Shown here in pieces: positions 40,265 through 48,016 of a stretch of DNA of 64,000 nt. The notes beneath the pieces are model-generated. The model was not told the DNA's origin, made no database searches, and saw nothing but the letters and a program-made list of their open reading frames with translations. The position numbers and the translations under genes were made by a program. The first letter of the stretch is position 1. Every line of letters begins with the position of its first letter. This DNA is from JB111 sp052093225 (GTDB lineage: Bacteria; Actinomycetota; Actinomycetes; Actinomycetales; Actinomycetaceae): positions 1-64,000 of the forward strand of contig JBQDDG010000002.1 of assembly GCA_052093225.1 (NCBI GenBank), written 5' to 3'.

Positions 40265-41517
40265 GCACCCACGACGACCTCCCCCGCGACCAGGACCGCG
40301 CCACCGACCGGACCGCCCCGAGCAGGACGCGGCGTCCCAGCGACCCGCTGTCCGACCTCCTCGCGATCAGCTCGCCGCGCGCAGGGTGGGCCTGGCTGTC
40401 CACCATCTACATCGGCGCCATCCTCGTCTCCATCAGCTGGCCGGTTCTCGCGAACGTGCACGGCGTCCACGTGGCGATCGCCATGGTGCTCGCGCTGGCT
40501 ACGTCGGGGGCGCTCGTCCTCGCCGTCCGGTGGCCGGTCCCGTCGATCGCCCTTGCTCTGGCGGGGGCGCTCGGCACCGCGTTCGCGGCGTCCACGTCGG
40601 CGCCCTGGCCGTGGCCGGTCCCGACCATGATCGCCTTCCTCCTCACGATCGCCGTCCTCGTGCTCCGGCACGGGTGGCTCCGGGGGGCAGGCCTGCTCGG
40701 CGGTGGGATGCTCGTGTCCCTCCTCTCGCTCCTCGTCCTGCACCCGGGCACCGACGGGGCGCTCGCCAACGCGATCGTCTGCGCGGGGGTCGGTGGCGGC
40801 ATCCTCGCCGCCGCCAGCGGCCTCGGAGCCCTGGTGAGGAGCCGCGAGGACCTCGCCCAGGAGCGGCGCGCCCGGCGGGACGAGTCCGGCCGCCGCACCG
40901 AGCTCCAGGAGCGCAACCGGATCGCTCAGGAGATGCATGACGTCGTCGCCCACTCGATGTCCGTCATCAGCGTCCAGGCCACGACGGCGCCGTTCCGTCT
41001 GCCCGACATGGCGCCCGAGGTGCAGTCGGAGTTCACGTCGATCGCCTCCTCATCACGCTCCGCGCTCACCGAGATGCGCGGCCTGCTCGCCGTCCTGCGC
41101 GGGTCCGAGGACGCCGATCTCGCACCGCAGCCCGGGGTCCACGACATCCCCGCACTGGTCGAGGCCTCCCGCAGCTCCGGGGCCACGATCGGGCTCGACG
41201 TGACCGGCGCGGGGGTGGAGTCCGTACCGCCGGCCACGGGCCTGACCGCGTACCGCGTGGTCCAGGAGGCGCTGAGCAACGCCCTTCGTCACTCGCCCGG
41301 CTCCGCCGTCGAGGTCTCGGTGCGCACGAGCGAGGAATTCCTCTCCGTCGAGATCGTCAACGGTCCGGCGGACGAGGAAGCGAGCCCGGCCGCGCCGGGC
41401 GCGGGGCTCGGGCTCTCCGGGATCCGGGAGCGCACCCGGGCACTCGGCGGCGTCGCCGAGACCGGTCCGACGCCGGGGGGCGGGTTCGCGGTCCGCGCCA
41501 CCCTCCCCCTGGGCTGA
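40261..41517 (+). CDS. NarL-type sensor histidine kinase
   Basis: A 418-residue membrane kinase. After a ~35-residue cytoplasmic start come about six hydrophobic segments (residues ~40-190). A short coiled coil leads into a HisKA_3 dimerisation domain with the phosphorylated His in RNRIAQEMHDVVAHSMSVI (~residue 230). The HATPase_c domain has an N-box VVQEALSNALRHSPGSAV (~343) and a G-box GLGLSGIRERTRALGG (~383). This domain set pairs with LuxR/NarL regulators; the only one nearby is the gene at 37350, on the other side of the desaturase. The arrangement parallels DesK-DesR, where a membrane kinase senses bilayer thickness. ATG 40261 overlaps the sensor gene stop. Confidence 0.9.
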   Translation: MSTHDDLPRDQDRATDRTAPSRTRRPSDPLSDLLAISSPRAGWAWLSTIYIGAILVSISWPVLANVHGVHVAIAMVLALATSGALVLAVRWPVPSIALALAGALGTAFAASTSAPWPWPVPTMIAFLLTIAVLVLRHGWLRGAGLLGGGMLVSLLSLLVLHPGTDGALANAIVCAGVGGGILAAASGLGALVRSREDLAQERRARRDESGRRTELQERNRIAQEMHDVVAHSMSVISVQATTAPFRLPDMAPEVQSEFTSIASSSRSALTEMRGLLAVLRGSEDADLAPQPGVHDIPALVEASRSSGATIGLDVTGAGVESVPPATGLTAYRVVQEALSNALRHSPGSAVEVSVRTSEEFLSVEIVNGPADEEASPAAPGAGLGLSGIRERTRALGGVAETGPTPGGGFAVRATLPLG

Positions 41518-41578
41518 CGTCGTGGTCGCACACCGGGGTCCCTCGCCGATGTCGGGCCCCGGTGGCACGCTCGGCGAC

Positions 41579-42187
41579 ATGGTCTCCATCGACGTCGTCC
41601 ACGAGCTCCACGACCAGCTCGACCGGCACTGGCGGCTCCAGGCACGGCCACGCCTGGGCGGGCTGACCGACGCCGAGTACCTGTGGGAGCCCGTGGAGGG
41701 TGCGTGGTCCGTCCGGCACCGGGAGGACCCGGCGCCGGACACGGTGACGATCCGGGCCGGGTCGGGCGACTGGTTGTGCGACTTCGGGTTCCCGGAGCCG
41801 GAGCCGGCGCCCGTGACGACGATCGCCTGGCGGCTCGCCCACGTGATCGTCGGCGTCCTCGGTGCCCGGGCCCACAGCCACTTCGGTGGGCCCGAGGTCG
41901 GGTACGAGACGTTCGACTATGCCGGTGACGCCCGCACGGCGCTCGCCCAGCTCGACGACGCCTACGCCGCCTGGTCGGACGGCGTGCGAGCGCTGACCCC
42001 GGAGGCTCTCGCGCGGCCGGTCGGGGAGGCCGAGGGCCCCTGGGCAGAGCACCCGATGATCACGCTCGTCGCCCACATCAACCGCGAGACCGTCCACCAC
42101 CTGGCCGAGGTCGCCCTGCTCCGGGACCTCTGGGCGCACCACGAGTCTCCCGGGGTCATGTCCCGAGGCCGCCGACGAGAAGGCTGA
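41579..42187 (+). CDS. DinB-family protein
   Basis: A 202-residue four-helix-bundle protein of the DinB/YfiT group, whose members often use bacillithiol- or mycothiol-type metal-dependent chemistry. Putative metal-binding histidines lie in AWRLAHVIVGVLGAR (~residue 87) and in HINRETVHHLAEVALLRDL (~170-178). ELHDQLDRHWRLQARPRLGG at the N-terminus matches the family. ATG 41579 is used; the open frame begins ~19 codons earlier without family similarity. Its last codons overlap the convergent DUF1345 gene by ~30 bp. The physiological role of most such actinobacterial proteins is unknown. Confidence 0.8.
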   Translation: MVSIDVVHELHDQLDRHWRLQARPRLGGLTDAEYLWEPVEGAWSVRHREDPAPDTVTIRAGSGDWLCDFGFPEPEPAPVTTIAWRLAHVIVGVLGARAHSHFGGPEVGYETFDYAGDARTALAQLDDAYAAWSDGVRALTPEALARPVGEAEGPWAEHPMITLVAHINRETVHHLAEVALLRDLWAHHESPGVMSRGRRREG

Positions 42188-42687
42188 TCGTCATCGCCAC
42201 GATCACCGTGTTGAACGCGAACGCGAGGATCGAGTGCGTCCGCATCGCCGACCACGCCTCGCTCGTCCGGCACCGCACGCCCGAGCCGGTCATCGTCGAG
42301 GTGAGGACGGACATCGTCAGGTAGTCGCGGTACCGCGGCGCGGCCGGCAGGTCGAGCCCAAGCGCACCATGCTCGACGTCGAGATGCCCGTACCGGGTGA
42401 CGTAGGCGTAGGCCATGAGCGCCCCCTGGACGGTCCACGTCTCGGCGCTGACCTCCCCGAACAGCGAGCGCCACCACGGCCCCCTGTGCCGGCGCTGCGA
42501 AAGTGCCGCCCTGCGGAGGTCGGCGGGCTGCATCCGGGGGAACACGCGGTGCGCCATGACGATGTGCGTGACGGCGAACAGGACGCAGAACACGCGGACG
42601 AAGGGCGGGGACGAGGTCGCCGAGTGAGTCCTCGAGCCAGGTGCGCACGCACGGGTACTCCGCCACCTGCCTGGTACGGGAAATCAT
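42156..42687 (-). pseudogene. DUF1345-like membrane protein, probably frameshifted near the N-terminus
   Basis: The C-terminal frame (GTG 42593 to 42156, 145 residues) ends with DYLTMSVLTSTMTGSGVRCR and AFAFNTVIVAMTISLLVGGL, resembling the last two membrane segments of DUF1345 proteins (normally ~210 residues). A shorter frame in another phase begins at ATG 42687 (MISRTRQVAEYPCVRTWLED) and would supply a plausible N-terminus if one base were gained or lost in the GC-rich run near 42604-42615. I therefore read one gene with a frameshift or a sequencing error; a shorter genuine protein from GTG 42593 is the alternative. Function of the family is unknown. Confidence 0.5.
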
Positions 42688-42734
42688 CGCGGGTGCCGTC
42701 GGGCGAGGTCCCCCGGTTGCAGCGGCGGACGAAA

Positions 42735-42762
42735 CACATAGTCTGTGAGCCAGCACATAGTC
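42735..42762. promoter_or_regulatory. Direct repeat CACATAGTC x2 in a divergent promoter
   Basis: CACATAGTC at 42735-42743 and again at 42754-42762, 19 bp apart and each followed by GTGAG. The repeats lie between the divergent DUF1345-like gene and the secreted repeat protein. Same-face spacing of about two helical turns suits a tandem activator or repressor site. Confidence 0.5.
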
Positions 42763-42777
42763 GTGAGGTGAGCACTG

Positions 42778-44133
42778 ATGGCAACGGCCGGGGACGGGAC
42801 CGGGCAGGGGCGAGGACGCCTCCTGCGCTGGGCCGTGCGTGGCCTCTCGACGATCGGCGGCGCGGCAGCCGCCACCGTCGTCGGTTTCACGCTCGCCTCC
42901 CCTGCGGCTGCGGCCGAGGAGTCCCCCGACGATGGCCATGAGACCGGCATCGTCCGTTCGATCCTCGAGGGCGTCGGCGAGCACGTTTTCGACCCGACCG
43001 TCGAGGGCCTCGTGGACCCGGTCGTCAACGAGGTCGCAGAGCCCGTCGTCGAAGACGCCGTGGACCCCGTGGTCGGGGACGTCGCCGAGCCCGTCGCCGA
43101 AGAGGTCGCAGAGCCCGTCGTGGAAGACGTCGTGGACCCGGTCGTCGCCGAGGCGGCCCCCGTCCTGGACGACGTGACCGAACCCGTGGGCGAGGTCGCG
43201 TCGCCGGTGACCGACGCGGTCACACCGGTGGTCGAGGAGGCGGCGGCGCCGGTCGGCGAGGTCGTCGCACCGGTGGCGGAGGCCGTCACGCCCGTCGGCG
43301 ACGAGGTCGCCGCTCCCCTCGTCGGGCTCTCCACACCGCTCGGCGAGGTCCTCGGTGAGATCACCCGGCCGCTCGCGCCGGTCACCGACGCCGTGGCCCC
43401 CGTTCTCGAGGCCACCTCTCCCGTCCTCGAGGTGACCGCACCGGTGTTCGACGCGGTCGCTCCCGTCGTGGCCCCGCTCGCCCCGGTGGTCGACGACGTC
43501 GCGGAGATCGCCGAGCCCGTCCTCGACGTCGAGGAGCTCCTCCCCGCTCCCGTGCTCCCGCCGACCACGCCCGACCCCACGCCGGCTCCCGCACCGGCGC
43601 CGGACCTGCCGGCGGTCCCCGACATTCCCGCCGGGCCCGAGGTACCGGCCGAGCCCGGGGCGCCCGCCGATGATGTGGACACGCCGGCGCCCGCGGACCT
43701 CCCGGTGGCCGGCGCCGTTGCGCCGATTCCCACCACGCTGACCCTCGTCCTCGGCAGCGACGACTCGGAGCAGCCGGCACGGCCGGCGACTCCCGCGTAC
43801 AGCGGCGCCGTCGCCACCGAGACCGGGGCCACGACTGCCGCCGCGGCGAGCACGTCCGCCCCGGACCTCGCGAACGGCCTGGCCGAGGACGCCGCGCCGA
43901 GCAGCACGCCCGCGCCGATCGTCGACACCATCCTCGGTGCGCACGGCACGAGCGCCGCGCCCGCCACCTTCTCGCTCACTGCCGACTCCTCCCCGCTGCG
44001 CGCGGGCGGGCCGGACGCCACGGCCTCCGGTCGGTTCGAGCTCGACGAGTGCGCACTGGTCTGGCCCGTCGGCGACTCCGCCGACGTGGCGCTGCTCGAC
44101 GTCGACCACGAGGTACCCGTCTCCCCTGCCTGA
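42778..44133 (+). CDS. Secreted Pro-Val repeat protein, function unknown
   Basis: A 451-residue protein with an N-terminal export signal (RWAVRGLSTIGGAAAATVVG then an AxA site near residue 45). Mature residues ~65-260 are a run of 7-8-residue units of the form (D/E)PVV(E/D)(D/E)V(A/V), about twenty copies that drift gradually. A Pro/Ala/Thr-rich stretch (~260-330) and a non-repetitive C-terminal ~120 residues follow. No membrane anchor, LPXTG or enzyme domain is visible. GAGGTGAG precedes ATG 42778. It is followed 81 bp later by a wall-anchored repeat protein and may be a partner on the cell surface. I do not recognise a family; the acidic Pro-Val pattern suggests an extended or stacked fibre. 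Confidence 0.7.
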   Translation: MATAGDGTGQGRGRLLRWAVRGLSTIGGAAAATVVGFTLASPAAAAEESPDDGHETGIVRSILEGVGEHVFDPTVEGLVDPVVNEVAEPVVEDAVDPVVGDVAEPVAEEVAEPVVEDVVDPVVAEAAPVLDDVTEPVGEVASPVTDAVTPVVEEAAAPVGEVVAPVAEAVTPVGDEVAAPLVGLSTPLGEVLGEITRPLAPVTDAVAPVLEATSPVLEVTAPVFDAVAPVVAPLAPVVDDVAEIAEPVLDVEELLPAPVLPPTTPDPTPAPAPAPDLPAVPDIPAGPEVPAEPGAPADDVDTPAPADLPVAGAVAPIPTTLTLVLGSDDSEQPARPATPAYSGAVATETGATTAAAASTSAPDLANGLAEDAAPSSTPAPIVDTILGAHGTSAAPATFSLTADSSPLRAGGPDATASGRFELDECALVWPVGDSADVALLDVDHEVPVSPA

Positions 44134-44214
44134 GGCGTGCCCTGCCGGCGCTGCTGCCGGCACACGCATCCACGCGCGACCGCGCATCCACAGGCACACC
44201 CAAGGAGACACGTC

Positions 44215-45417
44215 ATGCCTACCTTGCTTCGACGCGCCCTCAGAGCCACGGTGCTCTCGGGCGGAATACTCATCGCCGGGGCCGCCGCGGCCCAGGCGGA
44301 CGACGGACTGCTCGGTGACGAGCCGGACGGCGGCGGACTCATCGAGGACGTCGTCTCGGACGTCACGGCGACCATCCCCGTGACGGTGCCGGTCGACGTC
44401 GGCGACGTCACCGCCACGGTGCTCGGCGAGACGACCATCGACTCGGACGAGACACCCGCACCGGCCGATCCTGCCCCGACCTCGACCGTCGAGGTCCTCC
44501 AGGAGCCCGAGGACCCGGCCGGCGCACTGCCGGACGAGGCCGACGAGTCCGTCGCGCTCGACATCGCCGCGGACGACACGGCGACGCTCCCGATCACGGC
44601 GCCCGTGACGGCGGGCGACCCCGTCGTCAACGTGGGCGGGGAGACCGACGTCGAGCCTGCCGAGGCCGCACCCGCGGCCGAGGCTCCGACCTCGACCACC
44701 ACCGTGACGACGGCGGAGCCCGAGGCCGACGCCGAGCCCGTCGTACACGAGGGACCTGAGCTGACCGACGGCCTGGTCGAGGACGTCGTCGCCGACACCA
44801 CGGTCACCGCCCCGGTGACCGCACCGGTCGACGTCGGCGACGTCACGCTCAACGTGCTCGGCGAGACCACGATCGACCGCACCGAGGCACCGGCGCCCGC
44901 CCAGCAGGCACCGGTCGCGACCACCGCGGTCGACACCACCGACGGCACGGACGGCACTGGCAACGGGACCGGGAACGGCGGCCTCATCGATGACGTCATC
45001 TCCGACCTCACCGCCACCGCCCCCGTGACACTCCTGATCTCGCTCGGGGACATCACGCTCAATGTCCTCGGCGAGACCGAGATCATCGAGGAGATCACGC
45101 CGCCGGTCACCGACCCGACCGACCCGGTGGACCCGGTGGACCCCACCGACCCGACCGACCCGGTGGACCCGACCGACCCGTCGGACCAGATGGACCCGTC
45201 GAACGTGACTGACCCGATGACCGACGGTCGCACCGTCCCCGTCGTCCTCGAGACGTCGACGGACACGGCCGCTCAGTCGTCGGCCGGCACGGCATCGGCC
45301 GGTACGCCGGTCCAGGAGCTCCCCGAGACGGGAGCGGGCGCCTCGCTCCCGCTCGCGGCCCTTGCCGGGGTGCTCGTCCTCGCCGGGCTGGTCACGCGCA
45401 GGTTCGCCCGCGCCTGA
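44215..45417 (+). CDS. LPETG-anchored surface protein with four chaplin-like repeats
   Basis: A 400-residue surface protein. Residues 1-27 form a signal peptide (VLSGGILIAGAAAAQADD). Four ~37-residue repeats follow at roughly 40-76, 122-158, 185-221 and 260-297; the best match has VTAPVDVGDVTLNVLGETT, and the third and fourth are closest to each other. Between them lie Ala/Pro/Thr linkers, then a DPTDPVDP repeat (~300-330). The C-terminus is a complete sortase signal: LPETG, a hydrophobic segment and RRFARA. The repeats resemble chaplin domains (PVxVPVxVxGNxVxVxG) without the cysteines. AAGGAGA precedes ATG 44215. No sortase gene is in the window. Role in a surface layer is inferred. Confidence 0.78.
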   Translation: MPTLLRRALRATVLSGGILIAGAAAAQADDGLLGDEPDGGGLIEDVVSDVTATIPVTVPVDVGDVTATVLGETTIDSDETPAPADPAPTSTVEVLQEPEDPAGALPDEADESVALDIAADDTATLPITAPVTAGDPVVNVGGETDVEPAEAAPAAEAPTSTTTVTTAEPEADAEPVVHEGPELTDGLVEDVVADTTVTAPVTAPVDVGDVTLNVLGETTIDRTEAPAPAQQAPVATTAVDTTDGTDGTGNGTGNGGLIDDVISDLTATAPVTLLISLGDITLNVLGETEIIEEITPPVTDPTDPVDPVDPTDPTDPVDPTDPSDQMDPSNVTDPMTDGRTVPVVLETSTDTAAQSSAGTASAGTPVQELPETGAGASLPLAALAGVLVLAGLVTRRFARA

Positions 45418-45429
45418 CCGGTCCCGGCC

Positions 45430-46650
45430 CTAGCCGCCGAGCCCGTCGAGCCGTCGCTGCAGGTGGCGACGCTCGGCGGGCGACGCGGCGAGCGAGATCG
45501 CCTTGGCATACGCCACGGCGGCCTCGTCGTCCCGGCCCGTCTGCTGAAGGAGGTGAGCACGGGTCGCCCATGCGGGCTGGAAGCGTCCGGCACGCTCGCC
45601 GATCCCGTCGAGCACGGCGAGTCCGGCCTTGGGCCCCTCGGTCCTGCCGAGGACGGCGGCGAGCGCCGTCGCGCTGCCGAGCGAGGGAGCCACCTCGTGG
45701 AGGGCGGCGTGGAGGCGCGCGAGGGTCGACCAGCTCGTGCCGCGGCCGTCGCGCCGGGCGCAGTGGACGGCCTGGATCGCGGCCTCCAACTGGAACCGCC
45801 CGACCACGCGCCTCGAGTGGGCCGCGCGCAGGTAGCCGTGCGCGCGGTCGATGAGCGCGCCGTCCCAGCGGGCAGGGTCCTGCTCGTCGAGCGGGACGAG
45901 CTCGCCCTCGTCGTCCACAGCCGACCCCGCGCGCGAGGCGGCGAGCAGGACGAGGGCGGCCAACCCGTTCGCCTCGGCGTCGTCAGGGGCCAGCTCGGCG
46001 ACGATCTCGGCGAGCCGCAGTCCCTCGGTCGGGAGCCGGCTCGGCTGCTCGCCGGTGGACCACTCGATGACGTACGCGCCGTACACGGCCTCGAGCACCG
46101 CCGTCATGCGCACGTGGAGGTCGCTGCGGTCCGGGATCTCGAACGGGGTCCCGGCCTCGCGCAGCCGCCGCTTCGCGCGCGTGAGCCGGGTGGCCATGGT
46201 CGCGGCTGGGACCGCGAACGCGCGCGCCACCTGGGCGGCGGTGAACCCGAGCACGACGTCGAGCATGAGCGGCGTACGGACCGCCGGGTCGACGTCGGGG
46301 TGGGCGCAGACGAGCATGAGCTCGAGGCGCCTGTCCCCCAGGGCGTCCGGGTCGATGTCCTGAATGACGCCGAGGCGGCGCGCCACCGCGTCGTCGAGCG
46401 GGCCGGTGCGGCGCACCTCGGCCGAGCGCCACCGGTCCCGCATCCGGTTGCGGGCGACGGTGAGGAGCCACGCCGCCGGGTTGTCCGGGACGCCGCGCCG
46501 GGGCCACGTCCGCAATGCACGCTCGAGGGCGTCCCCCACCGCGTCCTGGGCCGCCTCGACGTCACCGTCGGGGGCGGCGAGGAGTGCGACGACGCGGCCG
46601 TACCCGTCCCTGGCCGCGCGTGCGGCCGCGTCGTACGCGTCCTCGGGCAC
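45430..46650 (-). CDS. ECF sigma factor of the YCII-associated group
   Basis: A 406-residue RNA polymerase sigma factor: sigma-70 region 2 (YGRVVALLAAPDGDVEAAQD, WLLTVARNRMRDRWR, residues ~15-75), region 4 (PLMLDVVLGFTAAQVARAFA, MATRLTRAKRRLREAG, ~130-170), and a ~230-residue C-terminal extension (AVLEAVYGAYVIEWSTGEQP onward) with TPR-like helices. This architecture belongs to the ECF42 group, whose genes lie beside DGPF/YCII proteins and lack an anti-sigma factor. GTG 46650 is used. The YCII gene lies 17 bp upstream on the same strand, as expected. The C-terminal extension is thought to control activity in place of an anti-sigma. Confidence 0.9.
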   Translation of the reverse strand: MPEDAYDAAARAARDGYGRVVALLAAPDGDVEAAQDAVGDALERALRTWPRRGVPDNPAAWLLTVARNRMRDRWRSAEVRRTGPLDDAVARRLGVIQDIDPDALGDRRLELMLVCAHPDVDPAVRTPLMLDVVLGFTAAQVARAFAVPAATMATRLTRAKRRLREAGTPFEIPDRSDLHVRMTAVLEAVYGAYVIEWSTGEQPSRLPTEGLRLAEIVAELAPDDAEANGLAALVLLAASRAGSAVDDEGELVPLDEQDPARWDGALIDRAHGYLRAAHSRRVVGRFQLEAAIQAVHCARRDGRGTSWSTLARLHAALHEVAPSLGSATALAAVLGRTEGPKAGLAVLDGIGERAGRFQPAWATRAHLLQQTGRDDEAAVAYAKAISLAASPAERRHLQRRLDGLGG

Positions 46651-46667
46651 GCGTCCTCCGGGCTCCG

Positions 46668-47036
46668 TCAGGTCCAGGAGCCGTCGACGATCGACGTGGC
46701 GGCCGGCCGCACCTCGATCGTCCCGTAGGAGGCGGCGGGGCAGCGCTCGGCCCAGCCGACGGCGGCGTCGACGTCGGGGACGTCGACGACGAGGACGCCG
46801 GCGAGCGCCTCCTTGGTCTCGGCGAAGGGGCCGTCCTGCACCTGGGTGGTACCCGCGCGCCGGGTGACGGTGCGTGAGTCCGCCGCGTCCGTGAGCATGT
46901 CGGCCCCGACGAGCACGCCGGCCTCCGTCAGGGCGTCGGCGTACTCGCCGAACAGGCGCTGCATGTCCGCCATGTCCTCGGCCGGCACCTGCCCGGGCTC
47001 GGGCTCACCGCTGTGCACCAAGAGTGCGAATCGCAT
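46668..47036 (-). CDS. YCII/DGPF-domain protein
   Basis: A 122-residue dimeric alpha-beta-barrel protein of the YCII type. The family tag DGPFAETKEALAGVLVVDVP lies at ~residues 68-87, and the C-terminus has GTIEVRPA. These proteins are constant partners of ECF42 sigma factors and may be targets or modulators; no enzymatic reaction is established. The ATG at 47036 gives MRFALLVHSGEPEPGQ, the standard family start. It is first in a two-gene unit with the sigma factor. Confidence 0.9.
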   Translation of the reverse strand: MRFALLVHSGEPEPGQVPAEDMADMQRLFGEYADALTEAGVLVGADMLTDAADSRTVTRRAGTTQVQDGPFAETKEALAGVLVVDVPDVDAAVGWAERCPAASYGTIEVRPAATSIVDGSWT

Positions 47037-47148
47037 GATCGTCTCCGTCCGTCTCGTCCAGTCTCGCGCAGCCCCTGCGGCCGCGCACCAGGATGACGAA
47101 CGGGCGCGGCCGGGATCGTCACCCGGCGTCGATCGTCGTCGAACACCC

Positions 47149-47739
47149 TCAGTGCCCGCGCACCGCCTGGACGAAGCGCCGGATCAGGTCGTGGTCCTTC
47201 GTGCCGCGGATGGACTCGACGCCGCTGGAGACGTCGACGCCCCACGGCCTGGCCGCGGCGATCGCGCCCGCCACGTTGTCCGGGGCGAGTCCGCCCGCGA
47301 GCATCCAGCGGCCGGTCGGCGGCGTGCCGAGCAGCTCGAGGTCCCAGGGGGTCCCCGAGCCGGGGGTGCGGGAGTCGAGGAGGAGGACCTGCTCGCCGTG
47401 CTCGCCGACGTCGGTCGGTCCGGTCTCGGCGGAAGTCGCCCGCCAGACGCGGGGGAAGGCGGCCACGCCGCGCCGGTTGTCGGCCTCGGGGTAGCCGTGG
47501 AGCTGGAGGACGTCGACGCCGAGCTCGCGGGCGGTGGTGACGGCGTCGTCGACCAGGAGGTCGTGGACCACGAGGACGGTGGTGAGGCCGTCCGCCGCCC
47601 GGACGAGGGCTCTCGCCTCGTCGAGGGTCACGGCCCGCGGGCTGGTCGAGCTGATGACGACGCCGATCGCGTCGGCACCGGCGGAGCGGGCGGCCCGGAC
47701 GTCGTCGGGCGTCCGCAGACCGCAGATCTTGACGAACAA
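47149..47739 (-). CDS. trpF: Phosphoribosylanthranilate isomerase
   Basis: TrpF catalyses the Amadori rearrangement of phosphoribosylanthranilate in tryptophan synthesis. The 196-residue TIM barrel has the catalytic Cys in FVKICGLRTPDDVR (~residue 6) and Asp in VDVSSGVESIRGTKD (~174), with the phosphate loop GGLAPDNVAGAI between. I take TTG 47739 as the start: GGAGG lies 5-6 nt upstream and the protein then begins LFVKICGL exactly like other TrpF. No ATG or GTG suits, and the frame further upstream is Arg/Pro filler. It is separate from any other trp gene here, which is usual in actinobacteria. Confidence 0.92.
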   Translation of the reverse strand: MFVKICGLRTPDDVRAARSAGADAIGVVISSTSPRAVTLDEARALVRAADGLTTVLVVHDLLVDDAVTTARELGVDVLQLHGYPEADNRRGVAAFPRVWRATSAETGPTDVGEHGEQVLLLDSRTPGSGTPWDLELLGTPPTGRWMLAGGLAPDNVAGAIAAARPWGVDVSSGVESIRGTKDHDLIRRFVQAVRGH

Positions 47740-48016
47740 CGGAACCTCCGGGTCTCGGGAACGCGCTCGCTGCGCGGGAACGGGCGTGCCGGCGCGGGGC
47801 GGTGGGCCGGCGCGGGCCGGTGGGCCGGGGTCATTGTGCCCGCATGCCCGTCCGCTGCGGGTCGGCGTCGCGGCCCGTGGACGTGGACGGCCGGCATGCC
47901 ATCGGGCCCGTCCGGCACCGGCGGCACCGCGGATGCGCCATACTCCGTCCCACCTGCCCAGCCTCCGGGAGTCCGATGCTCCGACCGGATGGGCCCGGAG
48001 GGCCTGGAGGGGTGCC

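Noticed and set aside
41962..45266. Long minus-strand frames (860 and 928 codons) opposite the secreted repeat proteins
   Set aside because: Their Ser/Thr/Gly-rich or Asp/Gly/Arg-rich repeats mirror the plus-strand repeats, and the plus-strand products have signal peptides and an LPETG anchor.
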